A stretch of 64,000 nucleotides of DNA from contig NZ_WOVL01000002.1 in assembly GCF_009737085.1 (NCBI RefSeq), positions 62,001-126,000 on the forward strand, written 5' to 3'. The translations under genes were made by a program, and so were the position numbers. Below the pieces are notes generated by a model that saw nothing but the letters and a program-made list of their open reading frames with translations, was not told the origin of the DNA and did no database searches. The DNA comes from Paenibacillus sp. NEAU-GSW1. GTDB taxonomy: Bacteria; Bacillota; Bacilli; Paenibacillales; Paenibacillaceae. Below are positions 35,328 to 45,494 of this stretch, in pieces (position 1 is the stretch's first letter; each line of letters begins with the position of its first letter).

Positions 35328-38300
35328 TTATTTGCCTAGCAAATTGAAGATGACTTGCGCGCCTTCCGCGCGGGTCATTACGCCTTGCGGCGCGAACTGT
35401 CCGTTTGCTCTGCCTTTCACAAGACCGAGCTTTGCAGCAGCGTCAACGTAAGCGACTGCCCATGCGCTAACTTGCGCGCGGTCCGTAAATTCGGACGGAG
35501 CAGCCGCACCCGCCGCTTTGCCTCCGTTCTTCACTTCCAGCGCACGAACGATCATCGTCGCCATTTCCTCGCGTGTAATCGTTGCGTTCGGTCCGAAAGT
35601 ACCGTCCTGGTTACCTTTGACGATTCCCGCTTTGCTAGCCGCAGCTACGAATGGAGCGTACCAAGCGCCTTTAGCTACATCAGAGTAGCTTGCTTCGCCT
35701 TCCGCTTTCAAACCTAGCGCACGTACCAGCATCGCCGCTAATTCGGCGCGGGTTACGCTCTTCTCAGGAGCAAACTTCGTCTCTGAAACCCCGGTAACAA
35801 TTTGCTTCGCCGTCAACGCTTTGATGACGCTCGAAGCCCAATGGGAGCCAGACACGTCGGCAAATGTTTTATTGTACTCAAGCGCAGCGTACTTGCTGAA
35901 GTGGGTGGTTTCGCCCGTAATCTGCCCGTTCTCAACCTTGCCTCCAACATATGTGAGCTTGCCGTCTTCGCCGATATAATAGATTCCGACTAATGACTCG
36001 TCAAGTTCTCCTGTCGCTTGCAGCTTGATCACAATCGGTTGGGTGAACTGCGTCACCTCAATGCGCTTGCCGTCTGCAGTAATGACATACAGCTTCAATT
36101 CATACACCGGCGATGCCGATTTCAGCTCAAGCGAATGTCCGCTTGCATTTTCAATAAGCGCATTGCCTTCTTGAGCCGGCAGCGGCTTGAACTCAAACCG
36201 AATTTGCGCGCCTTCCGCAGCCGTCCCGGAAACGAGTTGGCCTGCTTGTTGCAGCACTTCATTCGGGAAGGTTACCGAGATGCTTCCCGCATTCAATTCA
36301 AGATCGCTATTACCCAAAGCGTTAGCCGCGTTGATTGGAAGCTGCACAGCTTGCTTGCCTGCCTCAACCGGAACTTCCACTTTGCCGTCTTGACCGTTCT
36401 GCAAGCCGCTCTCTTCAACAACTTGCGTATCCGACACGCCAGTCGTCTCTCCAGTAGACGTATTGCCGCTTGGTCCGGATAGCAAGCTAAGAATGACTGT
36501 GCCGCCTTCATTCATGCCAGGCAGGCTGAACGTTACTTTCTTGCCAGCGGCTACACCATAAGTCGTTCCGCTGTATTCATCGGTTACAGTTGAGCCGGAT
36601 GCGAACGGCACCGAGATCGTAACCGTCTTCGCAGCCGTCTTCACGTTAATAACGGTTACGATATTCGTGCTGCCATAACGCTTATTAAACGCCATAAATC
36701 CTTCCGCATCGGAGCCGCCCAGCTTCGAGCGCTGTCCTTTTGCATACACTTTGGAGAATTTCGCTCTGATGTTCAGAAGCTTCTTGTAATGATTGTGAAG
36801 CGCCGCTTCCTCCGTCAGTTTATCCCACGGCATGTCGCCGCGATTTTCACTGAACTCTCCTTCGCTCATGTCGCCAGCATTTTTGCCGGAACGTCCCAGC
36901 TCCTCGCCATAGTAAATAACAGGCTGGCCTTTGGCCGTAATTTGCAGCGCTGCGGCGATTTTCAATTTGCCTTTGTCCCCGCCCACATAGCTCACCAAGA
37001 ATCCGTCCTCGTCATGGCTGCTTAGGAATTGGCCCATCGTTTTTGTATTGTTCATTTTCGATTCCCGGTCTTGCAAGTAAGCGTCAACCGCATCAATGCT
37101 GCCGTTTGCAAAATCGCGCACTTGCCCTTTGAAGCCGAAATCAAGCAAGCTGTCCATTTGACCGTTGCCCAGCGTGCCGCCGTCGGTGTCGACCGTCGCG
37201 CCAAATTGCTCGCCGATCATTTTAAATTCTGGATTGATCTCAGTCAGCGCATTGCGGAATGCTTTCCAGGTCGTGCTTTCAACGTGCTTAACCGTATCGA
37301 CACGGAAGTAATCAATCGTATCTCCGCGGTCTGTTTTTGCACGATTCAGCCAACTCGTCTGCCAATCGATCACTTTCTCGCGTACGGCAGGCTCTTCCGT
37401 TTTAAAATCTGGCAAGAAAGCGACCTCGCCCCTAATCGGATTGGTGCTAGCCTGTACGTCGTCCGTTCTAAGCATGCCGGCAAAACGGTCTTTGTCCTCT
37501 TGCGCAATGGTCGGATAGTCGTCTTCCGGCTTCACGCCGTAGCCCGTATGGTTGAGCACGACATCGACCATAATTTTGATGCCTCTGTCATGCGCCTTGT
37601 CGATAAGCTCCTTGAATGTGTCCAAATCGCCAAGATGCTCGTCGATCTGCGTAAAGTCTTTTGCCCAGTAGCCATGGTAGCCGTACTGCTTGCTGTCAAA
37701 ATCAACGCCTTTGTTGAAGTCGATGTTATCGACGATAGGCGTAATCCAGATCGTATTGATGCCAAGATCCTGAATATAATCCAGCTTGTCGATCATGCCT
37801 CTGAAGTCGCCGCCGTGATACGCTTCAAGATGCGTTTTATCGACATTCTCGTTGTTCGTGCTGTCGCCGTCGGCGAATCGGTCAGTAAGCGTGAAGTAAA
37901 TACGCGCTTCGTCCCAATCGAAATCAAGCTTGTCGTCTGTATACGTTCTTGCTTTTACATTTACTGTTGCGGTGTGCTGATGCTTGTTGCCGTACACGTC
38001 AATTAACGTGACCGTAACGTTTTTAGCTCCCGCCGTAATTTTATCTTCTACAGAGAGCGTTTGCGCCATCAATTCCGTATCGAAAGTCGCCTTTGCCGAG
38101 CCGCCAAGCGCCGTCAGGTCGATATACGCTTCACGATAGACAACTGGCTCGGATGGCGTCACGTCAAGCGACAGAACGCCGTTCTCGTTGGAAGCGATCG
38201 CAGCCGGATTGAATGCCGACGTAATCGTCATCGTTGGCTTGCGATATTCGAAGCTCGACTTGCCGTCCACGATATTGTTCGGGTCGTTAACCTCTGTCGT

Positions 38301-41300
38301 CGTTCCGGCTCTCTCAACGATGAACGAATAGTCATGTGCGCCAACCGCTACATTATGCAGCGTGTAGCTGAACCATTCTTTTCCAGCGTCATATGCCATC
38401 TGGTATTCGTTGTCGCCTACTTTGACTTTAACGCTCGCAATCGTGTTCATTTGCCCGTTTTTGAACAACGCTTCATCGCGATATACGAACGTTACATTGC
38501 CGTCGTTCAACAACGGACCGCTTGTGCTTGGCAAAATATCGAGCGCGCCGACCATGCTGGTCACATTTACTTTCGTAAACATTGCGCCCGGCTCAATCGG
38601 TATGTTGCGATCGTAACCGATATCTTGCTTCGCGGTGTTCCAATCCGTTCCTTTGCGAAGCACGAAGCCTACGCTTGCCGCGCCTTCTGCTACTTCGAGA
38701 TTAACGGTTGCGATTCCGTTCTCTACCTTCGTGAAGTCGATTTGATCGTCTTTCACGCCGGTTCCCCATACCCACAGGTTCCAATCCGTATAGTCTTTGT
38801 CCGGACGGATATAGTTGATTTGAACGTAACGTTTATCTACCGGTTTTGTAACCGTTACATCGACCACAGCTGTCAAGCCGTTATACGTAACCGTAATTGC
38901 AGTCGTACCCAGGCTCAGGCCCTTCACTTTGCCAGCTGCCGATACGCTTGCAATACCAGGCTTGCTGGATGCGAATGCAGCCTCTGCCGTTACTTTGCGT
39001 TTGCTGCCGTCATCGTATTTCGCATATACCGTCGTTTGATGCTCACTGCCGATCGCTACCGAATAGCTTGCGCTGTCGAGCTCAAGCGAGGCAAGCGTCG
39101 CCGCAGGCGCATCTTTCTTAATAATGACTGCTGTCAACGGATCAAGCGTGATCGAATCCGCAGTCAATGTGAAGCCGGAAGGTGCGGATACCGCAGCAAT
39201 GCCTGCTTCGTCGTTGTCGACGACAACCGTTCCGCTTTGCAAATCCTCCGTCAACGTAATCGTTCTTTCCTCGTTGTCCGCATTCAGGAATACATAGTAT
39301 TGTCCAGTTCCGTCCGTCGCCTTGTTCTTGTAGGCGATGAAGAGGTCCTCGGCCGAAATTTGTGGCGCGTCGATCAACGTAACGTTAGAGTTGACCAAAT
39401 CCTGGTCGCCAAGCGAGAATGCGTCCGTCGAATTGCGAAGCTTCATTAAGCCCGACGTATACTCTTTCGTAATGTTATTGACCGGATATGCCGCTTCATC
39501 CGTCGCTTTTGCCCAGTCAAACTTATTAATGGCATCGGAAGAATCATAGGAATCATGGACGAAATAACCGATATGGTTGCCATTCTCATCCAAAAACTCC
39601 GTAGACTTCTGTTCCGGCTCGCCTGCGGCGTTCCACTGCTTCGTGCGGCCGTACTCCTGGCCTACCTGAAGGAAGGCAGTGCCCTGCGATGTCAGGACGA
39701 GAAGGTTGCCGAGCCGGACCCGCTGATGAATTTCCAGATCATCGGCTGGGATGGCCGGGTTCTTCTTGATCGACTGCGCAATTACGTCGTACAACGGAAG
39801 GTTGTCATGCGCTTCGATATAAGAAACGATATCGCCTGGATCGTCTTCGTTGATGTTCGACGGCTGGCCCTTAATGTTGTTAAAAATTGTGCTAATGCTT
39901 CTTGCTCCGCCTGTAATGAATCGCGGCTGGCCTTCCGAGCCGTAGCCGGATTTCAATTCATTGCGGAATTCGTCGGAGAATACGCCGACATTATCCGTTT
40001 TGTCCATCCAGTCCTGATCGGCGCTATGTCCCGCCAACGCCGGTTCAGCAACAGCCCCGGAGAACGTTCTCCAGCCTTCGCCGATAAACAGCGCGTCTGG
40101 ATTGATTGTGATCGCTTCGTCGTAAGCATGCTGAACGGCCTCATATGTTGCGTCGCCCATCATATCCCAGCGCATGCCGTCGATTTTGTACTCGTCGAAC
40201 CAGTATTTGACGGAATCAACCATCAGCTTCTCAGACATGATATGGTTGGTCGCCAGGTTGTTTGTGAAGCCGCCGACAAAGTTTCCGTTTGCGTCTATCC
40301 ATTGATAGTAGCCAGGGACGATGTCGTTCAACAGCTCTTTTTGGGCCATATGCGTATAAACAACGTCGAGAATGACGCCCATTCCCGCTTCGTGAATCGC
40401 ATTAATCATGTCCTTCAGCTCTTTGACACGAAGCTCCGGATCGGCCGGATCTTCCGAATAAGCGCCGTCTGGAGTGAAGTAGTTGTGAGGATCATAGCCC
40501 CAGTTGTATTCATTATCCAGCGCAGAGTATTCATTCTCGCGTTCTCCCGCCTTGGTCTCGTCTCCGAAGTACCAAGCCATAATCGGCATCAGCTGAATGT
40601 GGGTTACGCCCAGCGATTTGATATAATCCAATTTCTCGGCAAATGCATTATAAGTTCCCCATCTTGCGTTCAGATCGCCTTCAATCGACGGATCGGACGT
40701 GAAGTCCCGTACATGCATTTCCAAAACAATCGCGTCTTCCCGCTTCTCATAACCGTCGATTTGCGCGAAGTCGTAGCCTTCAGGGTTCGTTCCGCTCAAA
40801 TCTACGATTGCGGCTTTGCCTACCGTATCTCCGTCCGGACCTGCTTCCCCTTTCGTGTTCACCGTAAACGGCGCCATCGATTTAGCGTAAGGATCAAGAA
40901 CTTTCTTCGTCACGCCGTTATTGGTCACTTCATATTGATAGAAGTAGCCTTCGCTGTCGACCCCGTTGCCGTCTTGCAGCACGGTGATCGTTTCCGACCA
41001 GACGCCTTGCTCGCCTTTCGTTAACGGGTAGCTGCCGATGAGCTCCGTTGAATCATCCTTGTCATACACATTGGCAACAACCGCAGAAGCGGTTGGAGCC
41101 CAAAGCTTCAACGTCGCCGTTCCGTTCGCGTTGTATTTCGCTCCCAGATCGTCGCCATCGTAGGTATACAATGAGTCGAGCATTCTCCAGCCCGTAGAAG
41201 CGGATACTGTTCTGCCCGAATACGTGATGCTAAGAGGCAGCTTATCCAGATTGAGAGCGGCATCGATCTCCACCGTCGTCTCATCTTTAATGACGACTTT

Positions 41301-42839
41301 ATTAATCGTCACGCTCTCGCCTTCACTGTCCGTTATTGCAATTGCGCTCTTCAGCGCAGTCGCGTCAAGACCTTCCGTCATTGTGAAGAGAGAAAGAATT
41401 TTATTGACCCCTGTTACTTCCGCCGAGACGATAGCCGTAGCCAGATCACTGTATGGCGAGATGTATACGTTATTGTCTCCCTCTTTAATCCAGATGTGAG
41501 AATAACGATTCATAAGCGCGAACTCTTTCGTGTCGCCGTCTTTGTTGCCGGTCTCACGATTCAAGGCAATAAAATTGATTTTTTGCGCGTTTTCTTTATA
41601 CGCAACGTCGATATAACCGCCATAGCGGTCTTCCTCTGCAAATGGCGTTGCAGCAGTCGGCCAGCTGCCCAGCTCCTCCGACTTCACCGCAACGTCGCCG
41701 AACAGCCACAATCCGGTGTTGATGTAAGTGTTATCGCTTCTCGTATAATGGATCCGAATCGTATTCGGCGCAAGCTCCACCGGCTCGTACGGCGTCACCA
41801 CATCAGATCCTTCCTGCAGCCATACTTCGTTCACAGCTGCCGACGTTAGCGTGAACACTTTATCCCCGCCGTCCTTCGCGCCGCTTACACGATTTACAAC
41901 AACCATTCCGGCTTTCTTCGCATTTGCTGCAAGCGGAATGTCTTGGAATACGCCGTAGCTGTCGGTCTGCTCCGCCGCGAACGCCGAAGCGCCTGTCGGC
42001 CAGTTCGTCGAAGGCGAAGCTACATCGTTAAACAGCCAAAGACCGATATTTTCAGGATCGCCGTTATAGTGAACCCGTAAAAAGCCTTCCGGCACTTCCG
42101 AGCCCGGGTCTACCGGAATCGTAAAGTCTGCTCCTACGCTGTTGTCAACCGCGTTGTACTTAAAATTAACTGGAAGCTCCTGCGGCAGAACCAGCGATTG
42201 GCTCTCTTCCGGATAAGTCGGATCTTCCGAGGTGCTGCCAAGCACGACTTGATACGCATAAGTGCCTTCCGGCAATGTCTTTACAACCGTATACACATTG
42301 TCGAAGTCGGAATCGGCAAGAAATGTTCCTGCTTTATCCGGAGCCCCGTCCGCCTCGTCCCCAAGCTCCGTCTGCAAATCACCGACCAGACGAGGGAGCT
42401 TGTCGGCCGCTATCGGCGTATAGTACGTCGAATCCGCAATTTTGCGCGTGGTGTGATTGTAGTAGAACGTTACTGTCGTTGCTTCGGCCAACACCAGCTT
42501 AATGTTGCCGCCGGAATCAACGCCTGCCGGATTCGTATAATTGCTGAATCCATAGTTTTCAGCCCAAGTTCCATTCAATGCGATTTTGTACTGATACGTG
42601 CCTGCCGGAAGCTCGCCCGTAAACACGTAGTTGCCATCGCCCAAATCTTGCATGAGCGTCGTTGCATCAGCCGGCTCCCAATCCGCCGTCCCTCCAAGCT
42701 CCGTCTGCAGATCGCCGACCAATGTAGCCGTTACCGCATCTGCGCTAGCACGGTTTGGCGTCATACCGAAACATGACCACACCAGAGCGAGCGTCATCAT
42801 GATTGCAACCGCTTTTCTGCTTCGTAAACCTAACTTCAT
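35328..42839 (-). CDS. SLH-anchored bifunctional amylopullulanase
   Basis: 2503 residues. Signal peptide (1-33, ASA|D). Two X25-like modules (about 36-140, 150-242), two CBM41/PUD starch-binding modules (251-350, 359-462), a CBM48-like domain (565-660), then a first GH13 domain of pullulanase type with YNWGYDP (778-784), nucleophile Asp892, acid Glu921 and Asp1012. A Big_2 domain (1248-1331), a third CBM41 (1336-1435) and linker domains precede a second GH13 alpha-amylase domain with Asp1848, Glu1877 and Asp1943. The end has three SLH domains (about 2325-2503). Both catalytic triads look intact. It should cut alpha-1,6 and alpha-1,4 bonds at the cell surface. Operators of LacI/CcpA type precede it. 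Confidence 0.95.
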   Translation of the reverse strand: MKLGLRSRKAVAIMMTLALVWSCFGMTPNRASADAVTATLVGDLQTELGGTADWEPADATTLMQDLGDGNYVFTGELPAGTYQYKIALNGTWAENYGFSNYTNPAGVDSGGNIKLVLAEATTVTFYYNHTTRKIADSTYYTPIAADKLPRLVGDLQTELGDEADGAPDKAGTFLADSDFDNVYTVVKTLPEGTYAYQVVLGSTSEDPTYPEESQSLVLPQELPVNFKYNAVDNSVGADFTIPVDPGSEVPEGFLRVHYNGDPENIGLWLFNDVASPSTNWPTGASAFAAEQTDSYGVFQDIPLAANAKKAGMVVVNRVSGAKDGGDKVFTLTSAAVNEVWLQEGSDVVTPYEPVELAPNTIRIHYTRSDNTYINTGLWLFGDVAVKSEELGSWPTAATPFAEEDRYGGYIDVAYKENAQKINFIALNRETGNKDGDTKEFALMNRYSHIWIKEGDNNVYISPYSDLATAIVSAEVTGVNKILSLFTMTEGLDATALKSAIAITDSEGESVTINKVVIKDETTVEIDAALNLDKLPLSITYSGRTVSASTGWRMLDSLYTYDGDDLGAKYNANGTATLKLWAPTASAVVANVYDKDDSTELIGSYPLTKGEQGVWSETITVLQDGNGVDSEGYFYQYEVTNNGVTKKVLDPYAKSMAPFTVNTKGEAGPDGDTVGKAAIVDLSGTNPEGYDFAQIDGYEKREDAIVLEMHVRDFTSDPSIEGDLNARWGTYNAFAEKLDYIKSLGVTHIQLMPIMAWYFGDETKAGERENEYSALDNEYNWGYDPHNYFTPDGAYSEDPADPELRVKELKDMINAIHEAGMGVILDVVYTHMAQKELLNDIVPGYYQWIDANGNFVGGFTNNLATNHIMSEKLMVDSVKYWFDEYKIDGMRWDMMGDATYEAVQHAYDEAITINPDALFIGEGWRTFSGAVAEPALAGHSADQDWMDKTDNVGVFSDEFRNELKSGYGSEGQPRFITGGARSISTIFNNIKGQPSNINEDDPGDIVSYIEAHDNLPLYDVIAQSIKKNPAIPADDLEIHQRVRLGNLLVLTSQGTAFLQVGQEYGRTKQWNAAGEPEQKSTEFLDENGNHIGYFVHDSYDSSDAINKFDWAKATDEAAYPVNNITKEYTSGLMKLRNSTDAFSLGDQDLVNSNVTLIDAPQISAEDLFIAYKNKATDGTGQYYVFLNADNEERTITLTEDLQSGTVVVDNDEAGIAAVSAPSGFTLTADSITLDPLTAVIIKKDAPAATLASLELDSASYSVAIGSEHQTTVYAKYDDGSKRKVTAEAAFASSKPGIASVSAAGKVKGLSLGTTAITVTYNGLTAVVDVTVTKPVDKRYVQINYIRPDKDYTDWNLWVWGTGVKDDQIDFTKVENGIATVNLEVAEGAASVGFVLRKGTDWNTAKQDIGYDRNIPIEPGAMFTKVNVTSMVGALDILPSTSGPLLNDGNVTFVYRDEALFKNGQMNTIASVKVKVGDNEYQMAYDAGKEWFSYTLHNVAVGAHDYSFIVERAGTTTEVNDPNNIVDGKSSFEYRKPTMTITSAFNPAAIASNENGVLSLDVTPSEPVVYREAYIDLTALGGSAKATFDTELMAQTLSVEDKITAGAKNVTVTLIDVYGNKHQHTATVNVKARTYTDDKLDFDWDEARIYFTLTDRFADGDSTNNENVDKTHLEAYHGGDFRGMIDKLDYIQDLGINTIWITPIVDNIDFNKGVDFDSKQYGYHGYWAKDFTQIDEHLGDLDTFKELIDKAHDRGIKIMVDVVLNHTGYGVKPEDDYPTIAQEDKDRFAGMLRTDDVQASTNPIRGEVAFLPDFKTEEPAVREKVIDWQTSWLNRAKTDRGDTIDYFRVDTVKHVESTTWKAFRNALTEINPEFKMIGEQFGATVDTDGGTLGNGQMDSLLDFGFKGQVRDFANGSIDAVDAYLQDRESKMNNTKTMGQFLSSHDEDGFLVSYVGGDKGKLKIAAALQITAKGQPVIYYGEELGRSGKNAGDMSEGEFSENRGDMPWDKLTEEAALHNHYKKLLNIRAKFSKVYAKGQRSKLGGSDAEGFMAFNKRYGSTNIVTVINVKTAAKTVTISVPFASGSTVTDEYSGTTYGVAAGKKVTFSLPGMNEGGTVILSLLSGPSGNTSTGETTGVSDTQVVEESGLQNGQDGKVEVPVEAGKQAVQLPINAANALGNSDLELNAGSISVTFPNEVLQQAGQLVSGTAAEGAQIRFEFKPLPAQEGNALIENASGHSLELKSASPVYELKLYVITADGKRIEVTQFTQPIVIKLQATGELDESLVGIYYIGEDGKLTYVGGKVENGQITGETTHFSKYAALEYNKTFADVSGSHWASSVIKALTAKQIVTGVSETKFAPEKSVTRAELAAMLVRALGLKAEGEASYSDVAKGAWYAPFVAAASKAGIVKGNQDGTFGPNATITREEMATMIVRALEVKNGGKAAGAAAPSEFTDRAQVSAWAVAYVDAAAKLGLVKGRANGQFAPQGVMTRAEGAQVIFNLLGK

Positions 42840-42888
42840 CCTGCTTTCCTCCCCATTTTAAACATTCGCAGTGAGGTTCCCTTCATGA

Positions 42889-42902
42889 TGCAAACGATTG
42901 CA
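42889..42902. promoter_or_regulatory. LacI-family operator-like site in the amylopullulanase leader
   Basis: TGCAAACGATTGCA is palindromic except at the centre and resembles MalR/CcpA-family operators. It lies between the -10 and the start codon, where a bound repressor would block elongation. TGCAAAC and TGCAACC half-sites follow at ~42917 and ~42948. Confidence 0.55.
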
Positions 42903-42963
42903 CAAATAGACCAGCAAATGCAAACAACCTCTCAACTCGACCACAATGCAACCAGGCGTTCCC

Positions 42964-42992
42964 ATAATAGTTACATAAATCGTGTTTTGAAA
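42964..42992 (-). promoter_or_regulatory. candidate amylopullulanase promoter
   Basis: On the minus strand, TTTCAA (42992-42987) and TATTAT (42969-42964) are 17 bases apart, about 125 bases before the ATG. The -35 box overlaps the cre-like site. Confidence 0.5.
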
Positions 42993-43001
42993 GCGTTTGC
43001 T
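42988..43001. promoter_or_regulatory. cre-like site overlapping the promoter
   Basis: TGAAAGCGTTTGCT matches the CcpA cre consensus (TGWAANCGNTNWCA) except at two positions. Lying over the -35 box, it fits carbon catabolite repression of the starch enzyme. A further related half-palindrome, TGGTAACGTTTGCA, is at 43115-43128. Nothing else is evident up to 43296. Confidence 0.6.
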
Positions 43002-43296
43002 GTACTCGTTTTTTATATTACTACCTCATTTAAAGCGCTGTCAATTTAAAAATGAACCAAAAACAGAAAGAAGTCCTTCTGTTTTCGACACCATTTTCAG
43101 CAAAAACGGCATTGTGGTAACGTTTGCACAAAAGTTGCACACCATCTTGTCGGAAAAAATATTTTTATCTCCTATCGTTTGTATGTATCCAAACGATCGA
43201 CTTCCATGTAAAATTAACTAGAATTATCCAAACAATACGTCTTGCTGTCCATTTATAAATTCGAAAATAGATCAAAGTTGAAAGGGAAGATCAAGG

Positions 43297-43503
43297 TTGA
43301 AACTGCACTATATCCTTTTCGCCATCGCCTTATGCCTTGGCCTCATCGTGCCCTATTTGTATTTACTGCTTAAAATCACTTGCGTTGGAGCTGCTTATAT
43401 GATGGATGCCGCCGTAGCCGAGAAAACAGAAAAACGCCGTTACCCTGTCATGATCTTTTTCTTTATTGGCGTTATTGCAAGCTATCTATACAAGCTGCTC
43501 TAG
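43297..43503 (+). CDS. small two-helix membrane protein
   Basis: 68 residues from a TTG (43297) preceded by AAGGGAAGATCAAGG. Two hydrophobic helices (about 4-27 and 49-66) flank a short charged loop EKTEKRRY. No family was recognised. It lies upstream of a bidirectional terminator shared with the RDD gene. Real translation is likely from the clean hydrophobic pattern, but the start codon is uncertain. Confidence 0.5.
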   Translation: MKLHYILFAIALCLGLIVPYLYLLLKITCVGAAYMMDAAVAEKTEKRRYPVMIFFFIGVIASYLYKLL

Positions 43504-43545
43504 TTCCGATGGCTCGCCGCGCAGCAGCAACTTGCGCATAAAACA

Positions 43546-43571
43546 AGGGCTGTCCCATTTGGGACAGCCCT
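43546..43571. terminator. bidirectional terminator
   Basis: An 11-bp perfect stem (AGGGCTGTCCC against GGGACAGCCCT) with a 4-base loop lies between the small membrane protein gene and the convergent RDD gene, with T-rich flanks on both strands. Confidence 0.85.
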
Positions 43572-43576
43572 CCCTT

Positions 43577-44377
43577 TTATATCGACCATTCCTCATACAA
43601 TTGTTCGTAAAGCACAAGCAGGAACATCTCTGGATCCCGCATTTGAGCATTTCCCTCGATTTGCAGCTTATAGCCGAGCCGCGCGGCAAGATGCCAAGCC
43701 AGCTCCTCCCGTTTCAGCTTGTCCAGAGAGGGCATCCGCTCAACAAGGCCTGACAGCAGCAGCCAATCCTCCCGGCCAATCCGATCCCCCGCATGAGGAA
43801 TCGGGTATTCGGCATGCAAAGTCCGGTTTTGTTTATCAAGCCACTTCTTCAGCCGAGTGCGCGACCGCTGGCGATCGTTGCGCTTGTCATGAATAACCAT
43901 CGTTCCTGCGGCAACATCTCCGAGCCGTTTATCGACCGGATGAAAAAACATCCATATCGCTCCGAACAAATAAAAAGAGGGCAAGAAATCGATAATACGG
44001 AAAAAATTGCGGATAATCGCGGAGAGAAAAGTGAGCGGCTGCCCATTCTCATGCACGACGCGCAGTCCCATCCATTTCTTTCCGAAGGTTTGGCCGCCCA
44101 TGAAATATTCCGTTAACGCGTAATAAGCTCCGATTAGAAGGAAGTATAGGATGACCAAGAATGCCGCGGCATACGAGCCGAACACGTCCGACAAGCCGCT
44201 TCCCGCAATAGCCATAACAAGCCCAACCGTCAAGCTGACGATGCCATAAAAGGCGATCATCAGCAGCGTATCCAGCAGCATCGCGGCTGCGCGGCTGCCC
44301 AATCCCGCTGTTTGGAGCTGCAGCTTCACATGCTCGGATGTGACGATAGTCGCCTCTCTATTAAACGAATCTTGCAT
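43577..44377 (-). CDS. RDD family membrane protein
   Basis: 266 residues from the ATG at 44377 (AGGAG eight bases upstream). The RDD domain spans about 20-170 with GLGSRAAAMLLDTLLM (R and D motif), the QTFGKKWMGLRVV block and a later IRNFFRIIDFLP-x-FYLFG. A cytoplasmic, basic C-terminal tail of ~100 residues is unusual in length. It is transcribed divergently from the SpoIIM-like gene, with 106 bases between. RDD proteins accompany SpoIIM-like, DUF58 and MoxR genes in many Gram-positive genomes, so it belongs to that membrane cluster. Function not established. Confidence 0.85.
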   Translation of the reverse strand: MQDSFNREATIVTSEHVKLQLQTAGLGSRAAAMLLDTLLMIAFYGIVSLTVGLVMAIAGSGLSDVFGSYAAAFLVILYFLLIGAYYALTEYFMGGQTFGKKWMGLRVVHENGQPLTFLSAIIRNFFRIIDFLPSFYLFGAIWMFFHPVDKRLGDVAAGTMVIHDKRNDRQRSRTRLKKWLDKQNRTLHAEYPIPHAGDRIGREDWLLLSGLVERMPSLDKLKREELAWHLAARLGYKLQIEGNAQMRDPEMFLLVLYEQLYEEWSI

Positions 44378-44483
44378 AATCCACTCTCCTGAAAAGTTTT
44401 GCAAAGCCCACGGCCGCTTAAGCATTCGCTTATGCGCCAAACTATGATACTATAAATCCTATATATGGAAGGAGATAGACGAC

Positions 44484-45494
44484 ATGGAAATCCGGCGATT
44501 TATTCGCGAATATAAGCCGCTCTGGACAGAGCTGGACGAGCTGCTCCTGATGTTTGAGGGCGGGCGTAAGCGCACTGTGGCCGCGGAGCATATCGATCGC
44601 TTGACCCGGCTCTATAAAACGGTCTCCGGGCATCTGGCCTATTCCCAAACCAACTATCCTAAAGATGAGATAACCACATTGCTAAACCAGCTCGTATCAA
44701 GAGCCCATCACTCGCTGCACAGCGAACAGTGGAAAGGCGCAAATCGGATAGGCGCGTTTTTCAAAACTCAATTTGTCGGTCATTTGCTTGAACGGCGCTG
44801 GTTCATTGCCGTGGCTGCGCTGTTGTTCTTGATTGGAGGCGTCAGCGGCTTTGCGGCCGTGCAGGCCGATCCTCTCAATCTTTATGCGCTTGTGCCTGCC
44901 AGCATAGCGGACAACATTGATCCCGAGCAATTGGGGAAAAGTCACGAAAGCCAGGATCATGGACAGCCGGTTTTCTCCTCGACCATTATGACGAACAACA
45001 TCCGCGTTGCGGTGCTTGCTTTTGCCAGCGGAATCACCTTCGGGTTGATGACCGTCTATCTTCTCCTCCAAAACGGCATTCTGTTAGGCGCATTAGCGGC
45101 TGTTTTCATGCAGGCAGGCAACAGTTACGCGTTCTGGGCTTATATTTTGCCGCATGGCATCATTGAGCTTACGGCCATTTTTATTGCCGGGGGAGCCGGA
45201 CTGTATATGGGCTATCGCATGATGAATCCAGGTCCGTACACCCGCAAATATATGTTTTTGCAGTCCGTCCGGCAATCCGCCTTGCTGCTGGTCGGCACGA
45301 TTCCATTATTCGTCATCGCCGGCATAATCGAAGGCTACATCACGCCGTCCGCGCTGTCACTGGAAGTAAAGTATATTGTAGCAGGGCTTACACTGCTTGC
45401 TCTCGCCTTATATGTTCTCTACGGCAGTCTCCATAAGCGCCTCTCCTCGCCGAGAAGCCGCTATACTAAATCGTCGGCTTTCACGACAAGATAG
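44484..45494 (+). CDS. SpoIIM-like (DUF95) membrane protein
   Basis: 336 residues. A soluble N-terminal ~95 residues (MEIRRFIREYKPLWTEL, an SpoIIM-family start) is followed by five or six membrane helices including TMTNNIRVAVLAFASGITFG and LPHGIIELTAIFIAGGAGL, both hallmarks of the SpoIIM/DUF95 family. GGAAGGAG precedes the ATG. True SpoIIM is ~215 residues and part of the engulfment complex; this longer paralogue is the form linked with RDD and MoxR genes. Its 3' end overlaps that of the convergent DUF58 gene by 34 bases. Confidence 0.88.
   Translation: MEIRRFIREYKPLWTELDELLLMFEGGRKRTVAAEHIDRLTRLYKTVSGHLAYSQTNYPKDEITTLLNQLVSRAHHSLHSEQWKGANRIGAFFKTQFVGHLLERRWFIAVAALLFLIGGVSGFAAVQADPLNLYALVPASIADNIDPEQLGKSHESQDHGQPVFSSTIMTNNIRVAVLAFASGITFGLMTVYLLLQNGILLGALAAVFMQAGNSYAFWAYILPHGIIELTAIFIAGGAGLYMGYRMMNPGPYTRKYMFLQSVRQSALLLVGTIPLFVIAGIIEGYITPSALSLEVKYIVAGLTLLALALYVLYGSLHKRLSSPRSRYTKSSAFTTR

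Noticed and set aside
37029-41024. Long plus-strand open frames (325, 462 and 489 codons) opposite the amylopullulanase
   Set aside because: They lie antisense to a gene with clear domains; their translations are Arg/Cys/Val-rich without motifs. GC-biased codons of the real gene produce such shadows.
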